A stretch of 64,000 bases of DNA from Chalara sp. BL73 (GCA_918026815.1 CAKJVC010000010.1:1242501-1306500), one strand, 5' to 3'. Counted from the first letter of the stretch, positions 32,684 to 44,830 are shown. The notes: a model not told the origin generated them from the letters alone. A program made the numbers and translations.

Positions 32684-33269
32684 AATGCTGCCGACAATTG
32701 CGCTCAAAGCCGAGCGCAAAACTCGCCTATTTAGTCAGGGATAGGTAGACAGGTAAAGGGAGTTGGGCAGGTCTTGAACTGGAATATCGAAAGGCCACGG
32801 CTTCCTCCTGCGTCACCCGCTTTGCAAGACTGCGCGGGCACTCTTAAACTGCTACGCAAAGTTCTAGGGGTGGACTAGATTGCCCGCTTCGTACTGATCA
32901 CACAAATGAAGCTCTATTGGATCACGAGGCTGTGCACAATACTCGATAGTTTCCTAAAATTACGTGACAAGAAGGCAAAAGACAAAAAATACAAAAACGG
33001 GAAACGGGAAACGGGAAACGGCGCTCTTGATAAGCGGTTCAAATTCAGCAGCTCAATCGTTAATCGTTGCCTGGAACTTTTCGGAACCATGACAAACTTT
33101 CGCAGTATCAAAGCCATTCGTTATATTGCGCTTTGCACATTGTATGTATTCTTACTTGTAGAACTAGAGGTCAGGCCAGGCAGGCTCTTATAGCCTATGA
33201 GAGTGGGTCGTACGCTCGTGAGCATGTGCGGACCCACTTCTCCGTGACAAGTACTTCAACAGTGGAACT
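32684..33269. other. No gene seen; tiny tandem repeat
   Basis: 33000-33021 is three copies of GGGAAAC. Otherwise unassigned. Confidence 0.5.
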
Positions 33270-33681
33270 CTCTACTTGATATGGAGCTACGATAGCATTC
33301 CGCAGACTGTTCTTGGGAACCGCACACTCTGGTGCGCTGCAGGAAAAGCCCAGAACGGCACAAGCAATGTAAATAGTAGGTTTTAGTGTTGGATGTTTGC
33401 GTGAGAGCGGATGGCTGACGGCCGGTCAAAGTATAACATATCTTCGTGCGGAGAAGGCCCAGCTTTATGCCTAGGAGGCGCTGGGAAGTCCCACATGGAA
33501 CTGGGATAAGCTACTGCCGTATTACTAGCGCAGCGAGAGCTTTACGGTTCCGACCACAAAAGAAACACCCTATTCAGAGTATCGTGGCTCCAGTGACCCT
33601 TTACATACTGGCTGGCAAGCATCTGTGATGCGAGGGAACGCGGCTGCAATGCTTTTAGATACCTGGGCGAATCTTGGCTTT
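33270..33681 (+). pseudogene. GMC oxidoreductase fragment
   Basis: Scattered frames read SIPQTVLGNRTLWCAAGKAQNGTSNVN, ITYLRAEKAQLYA, WNWDKLLPYY, RSESFTVPTTKETPYSEYRGSSDPLHTGW and MLLDTWANLGF. This is the order of the FAD-binding N-terminal third of glucose-methanol-choline oxidoreductases (flavin-dependent alcohol oxidases/dehydrogenases), where the GG-S motif before NG is normally glycine-rich. It is cut at 33682 by a family C LTR. The FAD-binding start and the catalytic His-containing C-terminus are absent. Confidence 0.75.
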
Positions 33682-33928
33682 TGTAACGATGCAAGGAGTC
33701 ACGGGTTAGAATAGAGGCATATGAGAGTTCGTACGATATGCTGAATATGACTAACTTATAGGTCTACTACGAAGGATACAAAAACATGAGGAACAACCGT
33801 GGAGAGTAGGAGCAGCCTTTATATAGGCGACTCCGACTCTCCTCCGTATCGACCCTGTAACCCCTCATGCCTGCTCGTCAACCCCCTAATCCCGCGCCAG
33901 GACCTTCGCTTACGCTTCGGTTGTTACA
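33682..33928 (+). repeat. LTR family C, copy 1
   Basis: 247 bp, TGTAACGATGCAAGGAGTCACGGG...CGGTTGTTACA, with TTTATATAGGCGACTCCGAC near 33820. Same family as 43819-44076. Flanks GCTTT and GCAAT do not match, so the region after it is not a simple continuation of the GMC gene; 33929-33975 resembles part of the J/K repeats. Confidence 0.85.
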
Positions 33929-34710
33929 GCAATGCGAAAGTAATAGCATTGTATATTACAAGGATGCTAATAGCAACCTAAGGCATAGGAATTACAAGCT
34001 CTGGCAATGCATTCTCAATCGATTTTTCCGTTTTCTTCCTGGCGGGTCTACATATGGCTACATATCTGGATCTTTCAACAGCTCCGACGACTTCGAGTCA
34101 GCTCGAAAGTAGCAGTAATGGGTGGCGACGATGCCGCAAATCGTGCTTCCAGGTATGCTGTGTGCTTGGCACGTAATCAACGCGTGGTGGCTTCTTGTAA
34201 AGGTGTCCTAAGGACCACTGGCCGGTTTTTGATACATTACGGCTGAGTGCCATTCATTATGCTCCAACTTCAGACAAATTTGAAGAGCGTTAGTTTCAAC
34301 TACGTACTAAGTATACTAATAGGAATTTCCAGAAGCGCATTAACTACTTTTGAAAGGAATCGCTAAACAATGGCCAGAAGGAGCGCTTAGTTACGGTTTA
34401 GACAAGCTGTTGTACCATATAAGGGTATTTCTTAGAATGTCTGGACCGTTACGTGAGAACCTTAGACTCTGCCAGAACTATTTGGATATACCCTAATCTT
34501 TCTCAATCTCAAAGGTACAAATTAACACACTTGCGTCCATTAAAGCGCAAGGCTTGAGAATACGGGGCTGCACAGACACGGGAGCTTATTACCAGCTGCG
34601 AAGATCAGATCAAGGTTGCGGCTTCCGTCCGTATACGACGTTTCTTTGCGTTGTTAGTCAGCAATCAAACAGGCCGCGCCCAAAGCAGAAATCTAGAAGG
34701 ACACAAAAAC
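33929..34710. other. No gene seen
   Basis: After a J/K-like fragment, no coding region or defined repeat was recognised up to the 3' end of the methyltransferase gene. Confidence 0.45.
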
Positions 34711-35968
34711 CTACATAATATGATACGCATGGAATCTGCGATCCCTTAAACCCTCTCGCATCTTGCTGAGGTAGACTTGTACCTCTGCATAGGACCACTA
34801 TAAGACTTGCAGTAAGCTTTAGGCACACGGAGCGCGGATATGCGAAGACCTTACGCCCAGCACTCTAGTTAACAAAGCTAATGACCAGCCCTCAATGCCC
34901 TCTTGCCAGTGCAGCTGATTCCATAGCCCGATCTCTCTCAAATGCGGATCCTTACTCCATGGTCCAATGGGCCACTTGTAGACCTGCTCGACGACACCTT
35001 CGAATCCGGCGTCGTTGAGATAGCCTTTGATCTGCTCGTGAATTCGCAAATCCTTTCCAAACTTGTCCCCAGCCTCGAGAGAGATTTTGCCCCACTGGTC
35101 GAAGATACTTCCCTCGGTAACGGAGCCATCGTCTGAAGTTGGAACCACAGACATCTCAATCTGCTGAAACCAGCCACCAGGCGCAAGGTGGCTATTGGCT
35201 TGTAAGTAAACTACATCATAAGACTCCAGGGTAGGGAAAAGAAGCAGCTTACGCGAGGGCTTGCTGGTAAAATGCTGGCCAGTCTGCGATACTGCCGTAC
35301 ATCGCACGAGCATGAATGAAATCGAAGCTATTCTTCTCGTACCCCCAATCCGCTTCACATGCGTCGTTGACCTCAAATCGCACATTTGGTGCCACCCATG
35401 ACGGTTGTGTAGGGGAAAGATCAAACCCGATAACCTGAGCTGATGGGTATTGGTCTGCAAAATCTATGGCCCAAATCCCGGTGCCGGTCCCGACATCGAG
35501 GACTTGCTGGGGATTATCCCCAATTGGCGCAAGGAACAGTTTCCCGGATAATGACAAGAGGTACAGGTGGTGAGCGATATCGAGCTGATTGTTCTGTTTT
35601 TCGTCGTTGGGGCCCCAGTATTCGCCGTCCTTGTAGCTATGATATCGACGGCCATTCTCGAAGCGGTACTTCATGATATCCGAGTAGAGAGATGTAGTAT
35701 CACTCAGTTCGGAACCGGCATCCACCGCGGAGTCCGAGTCGTTAATTTCGTACTCTTCGTCGACGGGAATGTCGTTTGCAGGTGTGAATACCGCCGCTGG
35801 AGCAGAGTTGTGTGGGAGTTCCCCATCTGGAGCCGTGGTGGAATGAAATGTTGCCGTAGCCGTGTTTAGTCTTGGTGAGGCTCCTTCATGCCTTTTAGGG
35901 GAGGTGGCTGTTGGTGACGGAGTGGATTTTTGCGCTACTACTGGGGGACCTTGCGTTTCATCGGCCAT
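34711..35968 (-). CDS. LaeA-like S-adenosylmethionine-dependent methyltransferase
   Basis: Exons (minus): 35968-35253, 35191-34855, 34797-34711; introns 61 and 57 bp. Total 1140 nt, 379 residues. A disordered N-terminus (about 1-85, Pro/Ser/Thr-rich) precedes a class I methyltransferase fold: MKYRFENGRRYHSYKDGEYWGPNDEKQNNQLDIAHHL, SAM-binding motif I VLDVGTGTGIWAIDFA (about 155-170), motif II VIGFDLSPTQPSWVAPNVRF, FDFIHAR near 210, and LAPGGWFQQIE after intron 1. The last exon supplies WSYAEVQVYLSKMREGLRD, typical of the LaeA/UMTA-like family C-terminus. LaeA-type proteins regulate secondary metabolism in the nucleus, but most paralogues are uncharacterised enzymes. Divergent from the P450 gene, 665 bp between the start codons. 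All conserved landmarks are present, so it looks intact. Confidence 0.9.
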
Positions 35969-36633
35969 GGCGCTATTGTGGGTTATTGCTTACTTCGAGG
36001 ACAGTTGAAGGGGAAGATTCTGGAGTGTTGGGAATCGGCTGACGTAAGTGTGCCAAGGAGCTAGAGAAACTCACACACACACATAATTGTAAATAATATG
36101 ATCAACGAAAAGCCTCAGGCCAATGGCCGTACAAAAAAAAGCAAATACTGCTTGCAGAAGTACGATAGCGCCTTATAGTTAGCACCATCCCCCAAGAAAG
36201 CCAAGTCTTTTTGGATTACCCGGGCCGGCCCATGCGCTCTGAAATATCGCTGTTTGTTCTAGGGGCTCCTGGCTCTAAATTAATTTTCTTTACCTCACCA
36301 ACTGTGTTGGGTACGTAGTTATGTGTCACATGTAGACATCCGAACATGATTCAGGGCTGGATGATTGTTGTATATCAGAAGCTCTCGCTATTTGCTGGAG
36401 GAAGGTCGACGAGAAAGTGGCGTGGGCTGGGCCCAGATGCAGCGGGGCAACACTAAAAGAGACGCCCAATCTGCTACGAGCCATTGCACCATTTAGGATC
36501 CAGTGCATTGGGAATTTGTCGCTCTCCGCTTGGCGACCCCTCCCTTATCAGCGATGGCCACCCCAAACTTTACATTTGGACTTGTTCTCGACTTAAATTA
36601 GTGATTCTAGTTGACCTTGTTTCGGTTCTCATA

Positions 36634-38580
36634 ATGCTCCCGTCAAATTTTCCGCTCCAACTCTTCGTCGCAATCCTCTTTGCCTGGCTGTTGCAACGAG
36701 TCGTCGCGGGCATCTTCAACCTCTTCTACCATCCCCTAGCAGCCTTCCCAGGCCCGCGGGGAGCCGCGATAACTGCGTGGTACAAAACTTACCAGGAGGT
36801 CCTGCTCGGGAGATCCTGGATTGACGTGCTTGGCGAGCTGCATGGGAAGCATGGTGCGTGTGAGAGAAGCCGCCGATCGTAAGCAGCTGACTAACCGGGA
36901 GAAGGCAAAGTCGTCCGGGTTGGGCCCAACGAGGTAGACCAGCGTTCCGTTCTACATATCCCGTTTGTCGCACTTGACATTGCTCCCGTGCTCAAAGATG
37001 ACCTTACACGGCCTATCTATCTCCAGACCTGCGTTCCCGTTCTAACCATGTGAATAGCTCCATTTCTCCAGCCCAGCAGCCTACCATGAGATCTACAATA
37101 ATAGCAACCGATGGGACAAGGAGGTGGGATTATATCGGAGCTTTGGAGAGGACCGCTCCTCATTCGGCTTCTTGACATATGCAGAATCGAAGCAACGGAA
37201 GGATATCATGGCTCCCCTTTTCTCTCGCCGAGCAATCTTCGAGCTGCAGGATCTTGTCCAGAGTAATGTCCTGGTTCTCCCCGTCATCTTGTCCCTAACT
37301 TCGTATCTGACCTCCCATTCAGGTTGATCGGCTGTGCGAGGTTCTCAAGAGTAACAATGCGGCCGGAAAGTCATCAGATCTCTTCTTCGGACTTCGTTGT
37401 TTCACGATGGACACGATCACCTCATTTTGCTTCGCCAAGTCCGTGAATGCCCTAGCTGAACCTGACTTTAAGGCGCCTATCATCGAGGCTATGGAAGCGT
37501 CCCTACCTGCATTCGTCCTCTTCAAGCACTTCAGCACCATCCGTAAAGCGGTGTTTGGCATGCCGCCGTGGCTCAGCATTATCGTCAGCCCCCAGACGGC
37601 AGGATTGATACACCTCCAGCGGGTGCTTGGTGCGCAGGTCACTGACGTTGTGAAGAACCCTGACAGCCTGCAGGATGCGCCGCATCGGATTATCTACCAT
37701 GAGCTCCTCAGTCCCGAGGCCGCTAAAGGCGCGGAACTCCCTTCTGCAGGTAGTCTGTACGAGGAAGCTCAAGCGCTAATGTTTGGGGGCGCTGACACGA
37801 CCGGAAATACTTTGATGCTAGGGACCTTCTACCTCCTCGAATCACCTGGTTTGGCTGCAAGATTGAAGGAGGAGCTAAACGGAGCTTGGCCAGTTATCGA
37901 TACGCCACCCAGGTTCGAAGATTTGGAGAAGCTTCCCTTCCTGGTGAGGTCTTTGCTAAATTGTACCTCCTCTCGGCTAACAAGTAGGAGACGGCCGTGA
38001 TAAAAGAATCGCTCCGTATCAGTCCTGGCGTCGCTTCTCCCCTACTCCGTGTGGTCCCTGCTGCCGGTGCAACGATAAGTGGCTCCTACATTCCCCCAAA
38101 TGCAAGTTGCAAGTCTCTATTACGCCGGCTCTACTGACAGCTACTTAGAGTATAGTGGGCATGAGCGGAAGCTTTGTTCACAGCTCCGAGGAGGTTTTTA
38201 AGAACCCGGATGACTTTAATCCCGACCGCTGGCTGGAGCCCAATTCGGCATCATTAGAGCGGTGGCTGGTTGCGTTCTCGAAAGGGCCGCGGATGTGCAT
38301 GGGTCAGAAGTACGCCTAGATACCGGATCTTCAATGTCATTCAAGGATGCTTCGCTAATTTGCCACTAGTCTTGCGTACTGCGAGCTCTATCTAGCATTC
38401 GCTGCTCTCTTCCGACGCTTTGACCTTGGGCTAGATGGTACAACGTAAGAGTAGCCTTTGCGAAACCAAGTAGCAACTAACACTATGCACAGTGTGGCCG
38501 ATCTGAGATGGAGAGAGTGCTTTCTCCCGCACTTCCAAGGAAGGCATCTGCAGGCTTTTTGTAGACCTGTTACGACATGA
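36634..38580 (+). CDS. Cytochrome P450 monooxygenase
   Basis: Eight exons: 36634-36853, 36905-36933, 37058-37267, 37323-37943, 37988-38101, 38149-38309, 38370-38444, 38493-38580; total 1518 nt, 505 residues. One N-terminal membrane anchor (LFVAILFAWLLQRVVAGIF) and a proline-rich hinge (FPGPRG) place it at the endoplasmic reticulum. I-helix oxygen-binding motif GGADTTGN (about 385), ExxR as KESLR at the start of exon 5, PERW-like PDRWLEP, and the haem loop FSKGPRMCMGQN with the axial Cys (exon 6/7 junction). NLAYCELYLAFA follows as in the trichodiene-oxygenase-like group of fungal P450s. Intron 5 (38102-38148) appears to use a GC donor, GCAAGT...TTAG; intron 3 has a weak GTCCTG donor. The reaction is not predictable. 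The neighbour is a LaeA-like methyltransferase; a two-gene secondary-metabolism remnant is possible. Confidence 0.93.
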
Positions 38581-39404
38581 GGCTGTGTTCCTGTAACTGC
38601 CATCTGATAAGACTGAATAACAAATTATTTCTCTTCTTAAAAAAAGGTGAAACCCGTCGATAATTGTCTCTTCTATTTCCGTGAGCCTCGAATCGTCAGG
38701 GACTTTGTAGAGAAAGGGAGGGGAACAACAGTTGCAAGAGCAAACCGATCACGAGTGTTGAATAACCCGTCGCAGGACCTGTCCAGACATTTCCTGATTT
38801 CGACAGACTTGTTCACAGGAATCCCTATTGCTTCATCACATTCTTCATCACCAGAAGTGCTGGCTTCGCCGCTCGCCATTTCACCATCCTCCTGGCTGAG
38901 CTTGTCATTCGGCAATAGCGAGTCACTTGTGCTTTTACAAACTTAGGCATTTGATGTCCGGCTGCCACGCCTAGGCTCGATTCATTCGCTGCAACTTATA
39001 TTCAACTTCCAAATCTCGATCTGTAGGAGCTCAGAAACTTGCTTTAATTAGCGACTCTTGTTTCTTCGCGATTCGCAAACCTACTCTGGCGACGCCCTTG
39101 AGTCTCCTCGCGGACTGTAAACCCTGCAGGGTGAATCCCTGCTTCTGGCGTAACTCTCTCGCTGGGGTCCGCCTACATAGTATATGACGTGTTCCACCAC
39201 TCCCCGGGCCACCCCGTTCCTCGGGCCAGTTTTTGCAACCCACCTACCTATTTTGCTTGATTGCACTACAACAAAAAAAGCAAATTCTATAGTATTTAAA
39301 ATATATATTCTCTAGAAGCTAGCACATTGAAGTCTCGTATGACCCTGAACATGACAATTAGAACACGTCGGTGGTGCACGCTGGCATACGGAAGTTGCAG
39401 AAGC
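38581..39404. other. No gene recognised
   Basis: A minus-strand frame at 38673-38915 (acidic, MASGEASTSGDEECDEA) has no recognisable family. The rest is unassigned. Confidence 0.4.
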
Positions 39405-39589
39405 TGTCACGGTTAGCACGTGACCAGTTCGCTTGTGTTCCCTAATTAGGACTAGCAGCACGTGGCTTGAGAGCCAGACTTAGCTGAGAGCATTTTTCCA
39501 GAGCTCCGCCTCTTCTCCTTAGTTTAGTATTTTCGTATCGAAGCGCCTACAACCCGCCTTTCCAGGCTTATGGTACCGTGTTCGTGACA
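39405..39589 (+). repeat. LTR family D, copy 1
   Basis: 185 bp, TGTCACGGTTAGCACGTGACC...GTTCGTGACA. It is the uninterrupted counterpart of the split copy at 45598-45959. No matching flanks. Confidence 0.85.
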
Positions 39590-40093
39590 GGGCACTGCGA
39601 ATTGCGTTGTAAAAAAGTCTTTTAAAAGACGAGATTTGTGGCAGGCTGATAGTAACTTATTCAATTGACCATCACCGCTATATTACAAAGAGAGTCAACA
39701 TGAGGAGAGAAAAGGAGAATCCACGGGCCTTACAGCTAGACCCGTAATGGGTCCGCTAGTACGTAACGGGTCGGTGGATCCACGGAGGGTTCACAGGGCT
39801 ACGCGCCGTCACGTATTTACAACGAGAGCTGGCTCGTTCCAAAGACACGTGCAGCCGAGTCAACCTTACGGGTTCAACCTATCAAACATTATACACACTA
39901 CACGTTTATTCTGTTTTATGAAATTGGGGGGTTATTCATGAAATAGAAAGATTGCGAACCCCTCGGAACGCCGCCCGATCTCTGCACAGGCTACTCGTCT
40001 CTCACTTCTGCACTCTCCGCTACTAATATGCTCAGGATGATTGCTGCCTTTCTGAGGTTGCTCACTTAGCTTCAGTCAAACGTGGTGCGTCAA
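39590..40093. other. No gene seen
   Basis: Contains CACGGGCC/CCCGTAATGGGTCC inverted motifs near 39720-39780 but no coding region. It ends at the 3' end of the NACHT gene. Confidence 0.45.
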
Positions 40094-43000
40094 CTAATCT
40101 GAGCCTATTTGATCCTTGGTTACACCATAATTTCTCAAAAGTAACGCTGCCTGTTCTTCTGAAAAGACCCCGTGCAGAACATCCCGTGCTGCGAGACCCT
40201 CAAGCCTGCCATATTTTTCACAACCTAGACCTCCACGCAGTACATAGCTGTAGTCAGCGCCGTGATCTAGGAAACTTTGGGCGGCGCTGAAAGCATGTTG
40301 CTTCCACTCTTTCTTGGGAGATGTTAATCGAGTGGGAGGAAGGTTTGCTGCCCAAATCGTCTTTAAGAAGTGTCTCCATAGGGTGTGATCCCTGTAAACC
40401 AGGTTGGGCAAGATTCCCTTCCCAAGAAATCCACCGACAACTTTGGACAGAGTTTTTGTGAATTCGGCATCAGTGTCTGCCCAGCTTGACTCCGCCATGA
40501 GGATGAAGTCGACCCATTTTAGATCGGAGAGGATCCCGTTGGATTCTGCGCGATCACCTAGCAGAGTTGCAATGAAACCCAATTGATTTTTCTTATGGGG
40601 CCTGTTTATTTCCCAGAACCACTGCAGGTGGATTTGATCCATGATGAAGCACACGGCTATTCGAATTTCGCGCATCTCTTTCTTGCTCAATTGTCTCCAA
40701 AGGAATTTAGCATATTCAAGGTCTAGAATGGCGCCATACTTCGAGACCACACAAGGCCTTAAAGCCGTCACAATAAGTTGTGCATGGTTTTCTCTTGTCG
40801 CCAGTCCATCAACACCAGCATTTAGCTTCTCTGTGACATATACGCGCAGCCCCATTTGTACTGCAAAATTGAGAAAAGATCGTCGCATCTCTCTGAGGGA
40901 CGCGTCAAATTTAATCGGGGTGGAGAAAGTAATGGTCGATGGGATTGTTGCAACAAGTGATTTATGAACACGTTCAAGCTCATCCAGCACCTCCATCGGC
41001 GTAACTGCCTCCTGGATTTCCAGTTCCCGCGCGTAGCACATTAGGTCATCGACAAGGTCTGAAAGTGGCCCAAACCTGTAAATATCGTCCAATTTTAGTG
41101 GTACAGTCTTGATCTGCGCAAGGAAGGAATGACAAAGCGCCTTATTGAAGTTGACACTGACCGGAACAAGACCGACTAGCATATCATTTACATCCCTTGT
41201 CTGAAGGAAATCTCGAACTGTTCGGTGTAGAAAATCTACTTCGTACTCGAAAAATCCATTCTTACAAATTTCTCCTCGGGGGTTCACCCTGGAGTGGTTG
41301 CCTTCCGGTCGACGGCGAGTTGGCGGAAGGGGGCCACGGTATCTTTTAATAATGGCGGCATCTGATGAAATAGCCTCAGTTGTCTTTACTTTCGTTACCT
41401 CTAATAGACCTTTGCAGCGAGCATTTATGCGTAACTTCGTGTCATTGCACTTGGAATTAATTTCGGCCTGAGTCCATGGACGAGCACCGAGGCTAAGAGC
41501 GAATTCCGGGTCCTCCTCAATTTCGCCTAACATGACGTATGTCATCAGAGTAAGCGGCTCCATAGCATGAAGTGCAGCTTGGAAGATCCTCCCAGTTTGC
41601 TCGCGGTAAGTGACATCAATCCCTACCAGTATATTATCAAAATACGTCTCTAGGTCTGAAGGAAGCTCGTGAAGCCGTCTCCGTAGATCCGTGATCTGGT
41701 CTGCATTCGTGAGGCCTTGAACGAGGGATCTGATCGCTAAGAACACCCAGAGAAATACCCCTTTAGCTTTGTAGACCACTTCATGCACAAGATCAATACA
41801 CTGGCCGCCCTCGTTTTGCCTCAGCATCTGGAAAATATGATTTTCTTCCAATTTATCGCACACGTAGAGCTCGATATCGTCTTGTGTCAGGTCCTCCAAG
41901 TAGAACTTAGGATACGAACCACCCCCAACAGCTGTTAAAAATATATTCCAAGGCCGACTAGATATGCAGATTTTGATGTGCTTTGATTGCGTGAACCCTT
42001 GCAGGAGACTGATGATTTCCTGGTGGTCGCCAGAGTACTCATCAAGCCCATCCACGAAAAAGCAGAACTTGGTTGAAAATAAAGTCTGCTTTACTAACTC
42101 TCCCCATGCTCCCAGAAGCTCGTCACGCGTCCAATAGCCGGAAGGGGGGTGCGTGCTGCTGTATTCTTTCCATCTCTTTGGCAGAACGAGAGGGATCAGG
42201 TCTCGGCATTGGCTGAGGATTTCGTGAAGTAGAGACCGAAGAAGGCCTTCCTGTGACTTCTGGAGCTCAGTTCCTGCGTACCAGAAGTAGAAGGACGCAA
42301 CAACAAGGGCTTTATCTCCAGCCCAACGCCTAAGAGCCTCTTTTGTCGCTGGATGACGATCCAGGAATTTCATCAACGTAGATTTTCCAGACCCTGCCTT
42401 CCCCGTGACCCAGAAAATGTCACCACCTGAATCAAGCCAATCAAGAAATGGATTATTTCGTAATGAAGGTCCATCTGGTGGATTAGGCTGGTTGAATATC
42501 CACTCGAAGGTGTGCGGATGGGCATCAACGACTCTTGTATATCGTATTTCCATTCTCTTGTATAGTAGGCTTTCGAGAATATGATATTCTTTCGTCAGTC
42601 GTTCTCCTGTTTGGACCATAGTGCATAGTGTGAGTGATAGCTGCTTCAGCTGAGTTGCCATAACTTGGTCGCGCTGCACTTCCTGCCTGGATTCGCTAGT
42701 TTGTCCTCTATGAAGATTTTCTAACTTCTTTAAAATTCTAATGCTGGACTGTCTTAACAATTCTATGCGACTCTCGGTTTCTGATTGTGACTGTGAATAT
42801 GTTTCGGTAAGTAGTTGGAGAGATGACATAATACTGGATTGTTTGTCACTACATGTTCAAACATCAGCGTAACCTCCCTGATTTAGAGTAGGTTCTACTT
42901 GTACAGTACCTGAGGAGCTTGAGCAGGCATGTAGTTGCTTGAATACTGCATGAATCCAACCGCTGCGCAAGACTGTTGATTTCCTCTTCCTTCCAGACTC

Positions 43001-43343
43001 TTTTTAGTGAATCGCGAAAACATATCCATTTATTGCGGGTCCTTGTAGGCTTTAGCTGATCCAGGGCACCCAGCAGGTCGCTTGCAACCCTTTTGCATTC
43101 ATCTACCAGCTCTTCCAAGTCAGATGCTTGAGAGGATTGTCCACCGGCATGTGGACCTGTCACTTCAAGACCTTGGCTGAAACTTCGGAGAGAACGAGCA
43201 ATAACCGCCAGCTGATCATCTTCAGTGGCCACTCCTATAGCAGATCTATGGAGCTCCCGGCTCTTTGCAAACAGTCTGCAGCCGAAGTCGATAAACTGGA
43301 CAATATTACCTGCCAGACTTAGATTGGCAAAGGTCTCAGCCAT
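40094..43343 (-). CDS. NACHT STAND receptor with HeLo-like N-terminal helical domain
   Basis: Exons (minus): 43343-42910 and 42848-40094, intron 61 bp (GTACTG...GTAG); 3189 nt, 1062 residues. Start at MAETFANLSL (first ATG of the frame). Residues 1-145 form a helical N-terminal domain of the kind found on fungal STAND proteins (NIVQFIDFGCRLFAKSRELHRSA...), related to HeLo-like or NACHT N-terminal domains that act as the executing module. A helical linker follows, then NACHT: FEWIFN...NNPFLDWLDSG, Walker A GKAGSGKST (about 305), Walker B FCFFVDGLDEYSGD (about 420), sensor-like ICISSRPWNIF. The C-terminal half (about 560-1062) has FLHRTVRDFL, common in this class, but no clear ankyrin, WD or TPR repeats; the end (AAQSFLDHGADYSYVLRGG) could hold one divergent ankyrin-like unit. 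The frame is uninterrupted. A role in incompatibility or immunity is inferred from architecture. Confidence 0.9.
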
Positions 43344-43543
43344 TCTCACTCGGGCGTTAAAACTTCATAGATGAGCCATTGTAGTTAAAACAACAAAAGG
43401 GAAGGATCCACCTAGATAATGTTGTGTGCAGTTGCTGAACTCTTCTTGAGTTCAGTGTTTATTAGCAGGCAAAATGCCACTCAGCCACATCGCCTACATG
43501 CATGCACTACGCCTCATAAGGCGCAACAAGCTCGTGACCAAAA

Positions 43544-43566
43544 TTTTTTTTTTTTTTTTTTTTTTT
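43544..43566 (+). repeat. Poly-T run (23 T)
   Basis: Homopolymer about 200 bp upstream of the NACHT gene start. Such runs often mark nucleosome-poor promoter DNA, but it could equally be slippage. Confidence 0.9.
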
Positions 43567-43818
43567 CCCCGCTGTTTATTGAAAAGCTTGCTTTTCTTTG
43601 TAGTTATGTCAGAAATCGGCTTACGTAATGTAGGCAAGGGGCTAGGAAATCTCTTCCTCATAATAGCCTACTAGAAGCGTTAGCCAAGAATGCTAGTTGT
43701 GCTAGCTAAATTAATCAGGTCGGCTAGAAACGTATTGCTTTGATTTTTTTTGGCTAAGTGTTTCTTTGTATCACTCTCGTTCAGTGATACTTCATGTTCT
43801 GATCTCAAGCCGGTACCT

Positions 43819-44076
43819 TGTAACGACGCAAGGAATCACGGGCTAGAATAGAGGCATATGGGAGTGCGTACAATAGGCTGATAGTGATTGCCTTATAGGT
43901 CTAAAGTACTAAGGATACAAAAACATGAGGAGCAACTGTAGAGAATAGGAACAGGCCTTTATATAGGCGACTCCGACTCTCTCCCGTATTGGGTCTGAAA
44001 CCCCTCATACCCTGATCATCATCCCTTGCTCCTGTATCATAACCTCCGTGCCGCCCTGGGCATACCGATTGTTACA
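43819..44076 (+). repeat. Solo LTR, family C, copy 2
   Basis: 258 bp, TGTAACGACGCAAGG...CCGATTGTTACA, with a perfect 5-bp duplication TACCT at 43814-43818 and 44077-44081. Confidence 0.93.
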
Positions 44077-44187
44077 TACCTACTGGGCACGTAGCACCGC
44101 GATCTCTGCGCAGTGATAGTATGCTCGTTGTAGGTGGTGACTCGTTCTTGATTCTGTATTATTATTATTATTGATTGATTTATTGAT

Positions 44188-44370
44188 TCTATTTAACGTC
44201 GCGGCACGGAAACTACTCCGAATTCGAAGATATGACGCTAGGAATAAACTCTAGAAACCGGAGACTGGAAAGCCTTGAGCATACTGGGGTACTTGGCGGT
44301 TTTCCTTCACCGCAAGTATTAGGCGGGCAGGTATTTGCACTGAAGTTAGATAGTGAGCCCTCCTCTGTCC
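44188..44370 (+). repeat. Dispersed repeat family L, copy 1
   Basis: Shares TTTAACGTC, GATATGACGCTA, TCTAGAAACC, GCATACT and CCGCAAGT blocks, in order, with 47835-48010. Class unknown. Confidence 0.65.
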
Positions 44371-44408
44371 TCTAGCCCTTCTACCCCCCGCGGCTCTCGC
44401 ACTATCAT

Positions 44409-44830
44409 TGTAACAGTCAGGGTCGGTTAGGGACGGTTACAGGCTGTAAGCGAACCACCAGATTAACGAAGCCTAGCCGACAGCTAGCCAAAGGCTTGCA
44501 GCCACTCGAAGGCTTACAGCCAATATGGGAACGTATAGTCTAGACTATCGTGGGCTCCGACTGATAGGATGCTTTTCGGGGATGCCGACCTCTAGAGCTG
44601 GGTGGCTCCGTAAGTTAAGGATACAGCATGGTTAGGGGATATAAGGAAAGGCTAGAGTTAGTTCCCTGGAGGAGGGCAAGCCTGAGTTTTCTTTCTAGAT
44701 GTAATAAACAGAAGGTAGCAGGAGGGATTGTAATATGGCAAGTAAGGACACGGATGTTTTATAGACACGTAGCTGGCAAATGCAAAAGTAATAGTGTTGT
44801 ATTGATATGAAATATAGGCCTATGAATCTG
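44409..44830 (+). repeat. J/K repeat, chimeric copy
   Basis: 44409-44697 starts TGTAACAGTCAGGGTCGG and matches 53249-53516. From 44699 the sequence (TGTAATAAACAGAAGGTAGC...) matches the reverse complement of the other end of the 53249-53626 LTR. Two LTRs of opposite orientation seem to abut here. Confidence 0.7.
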
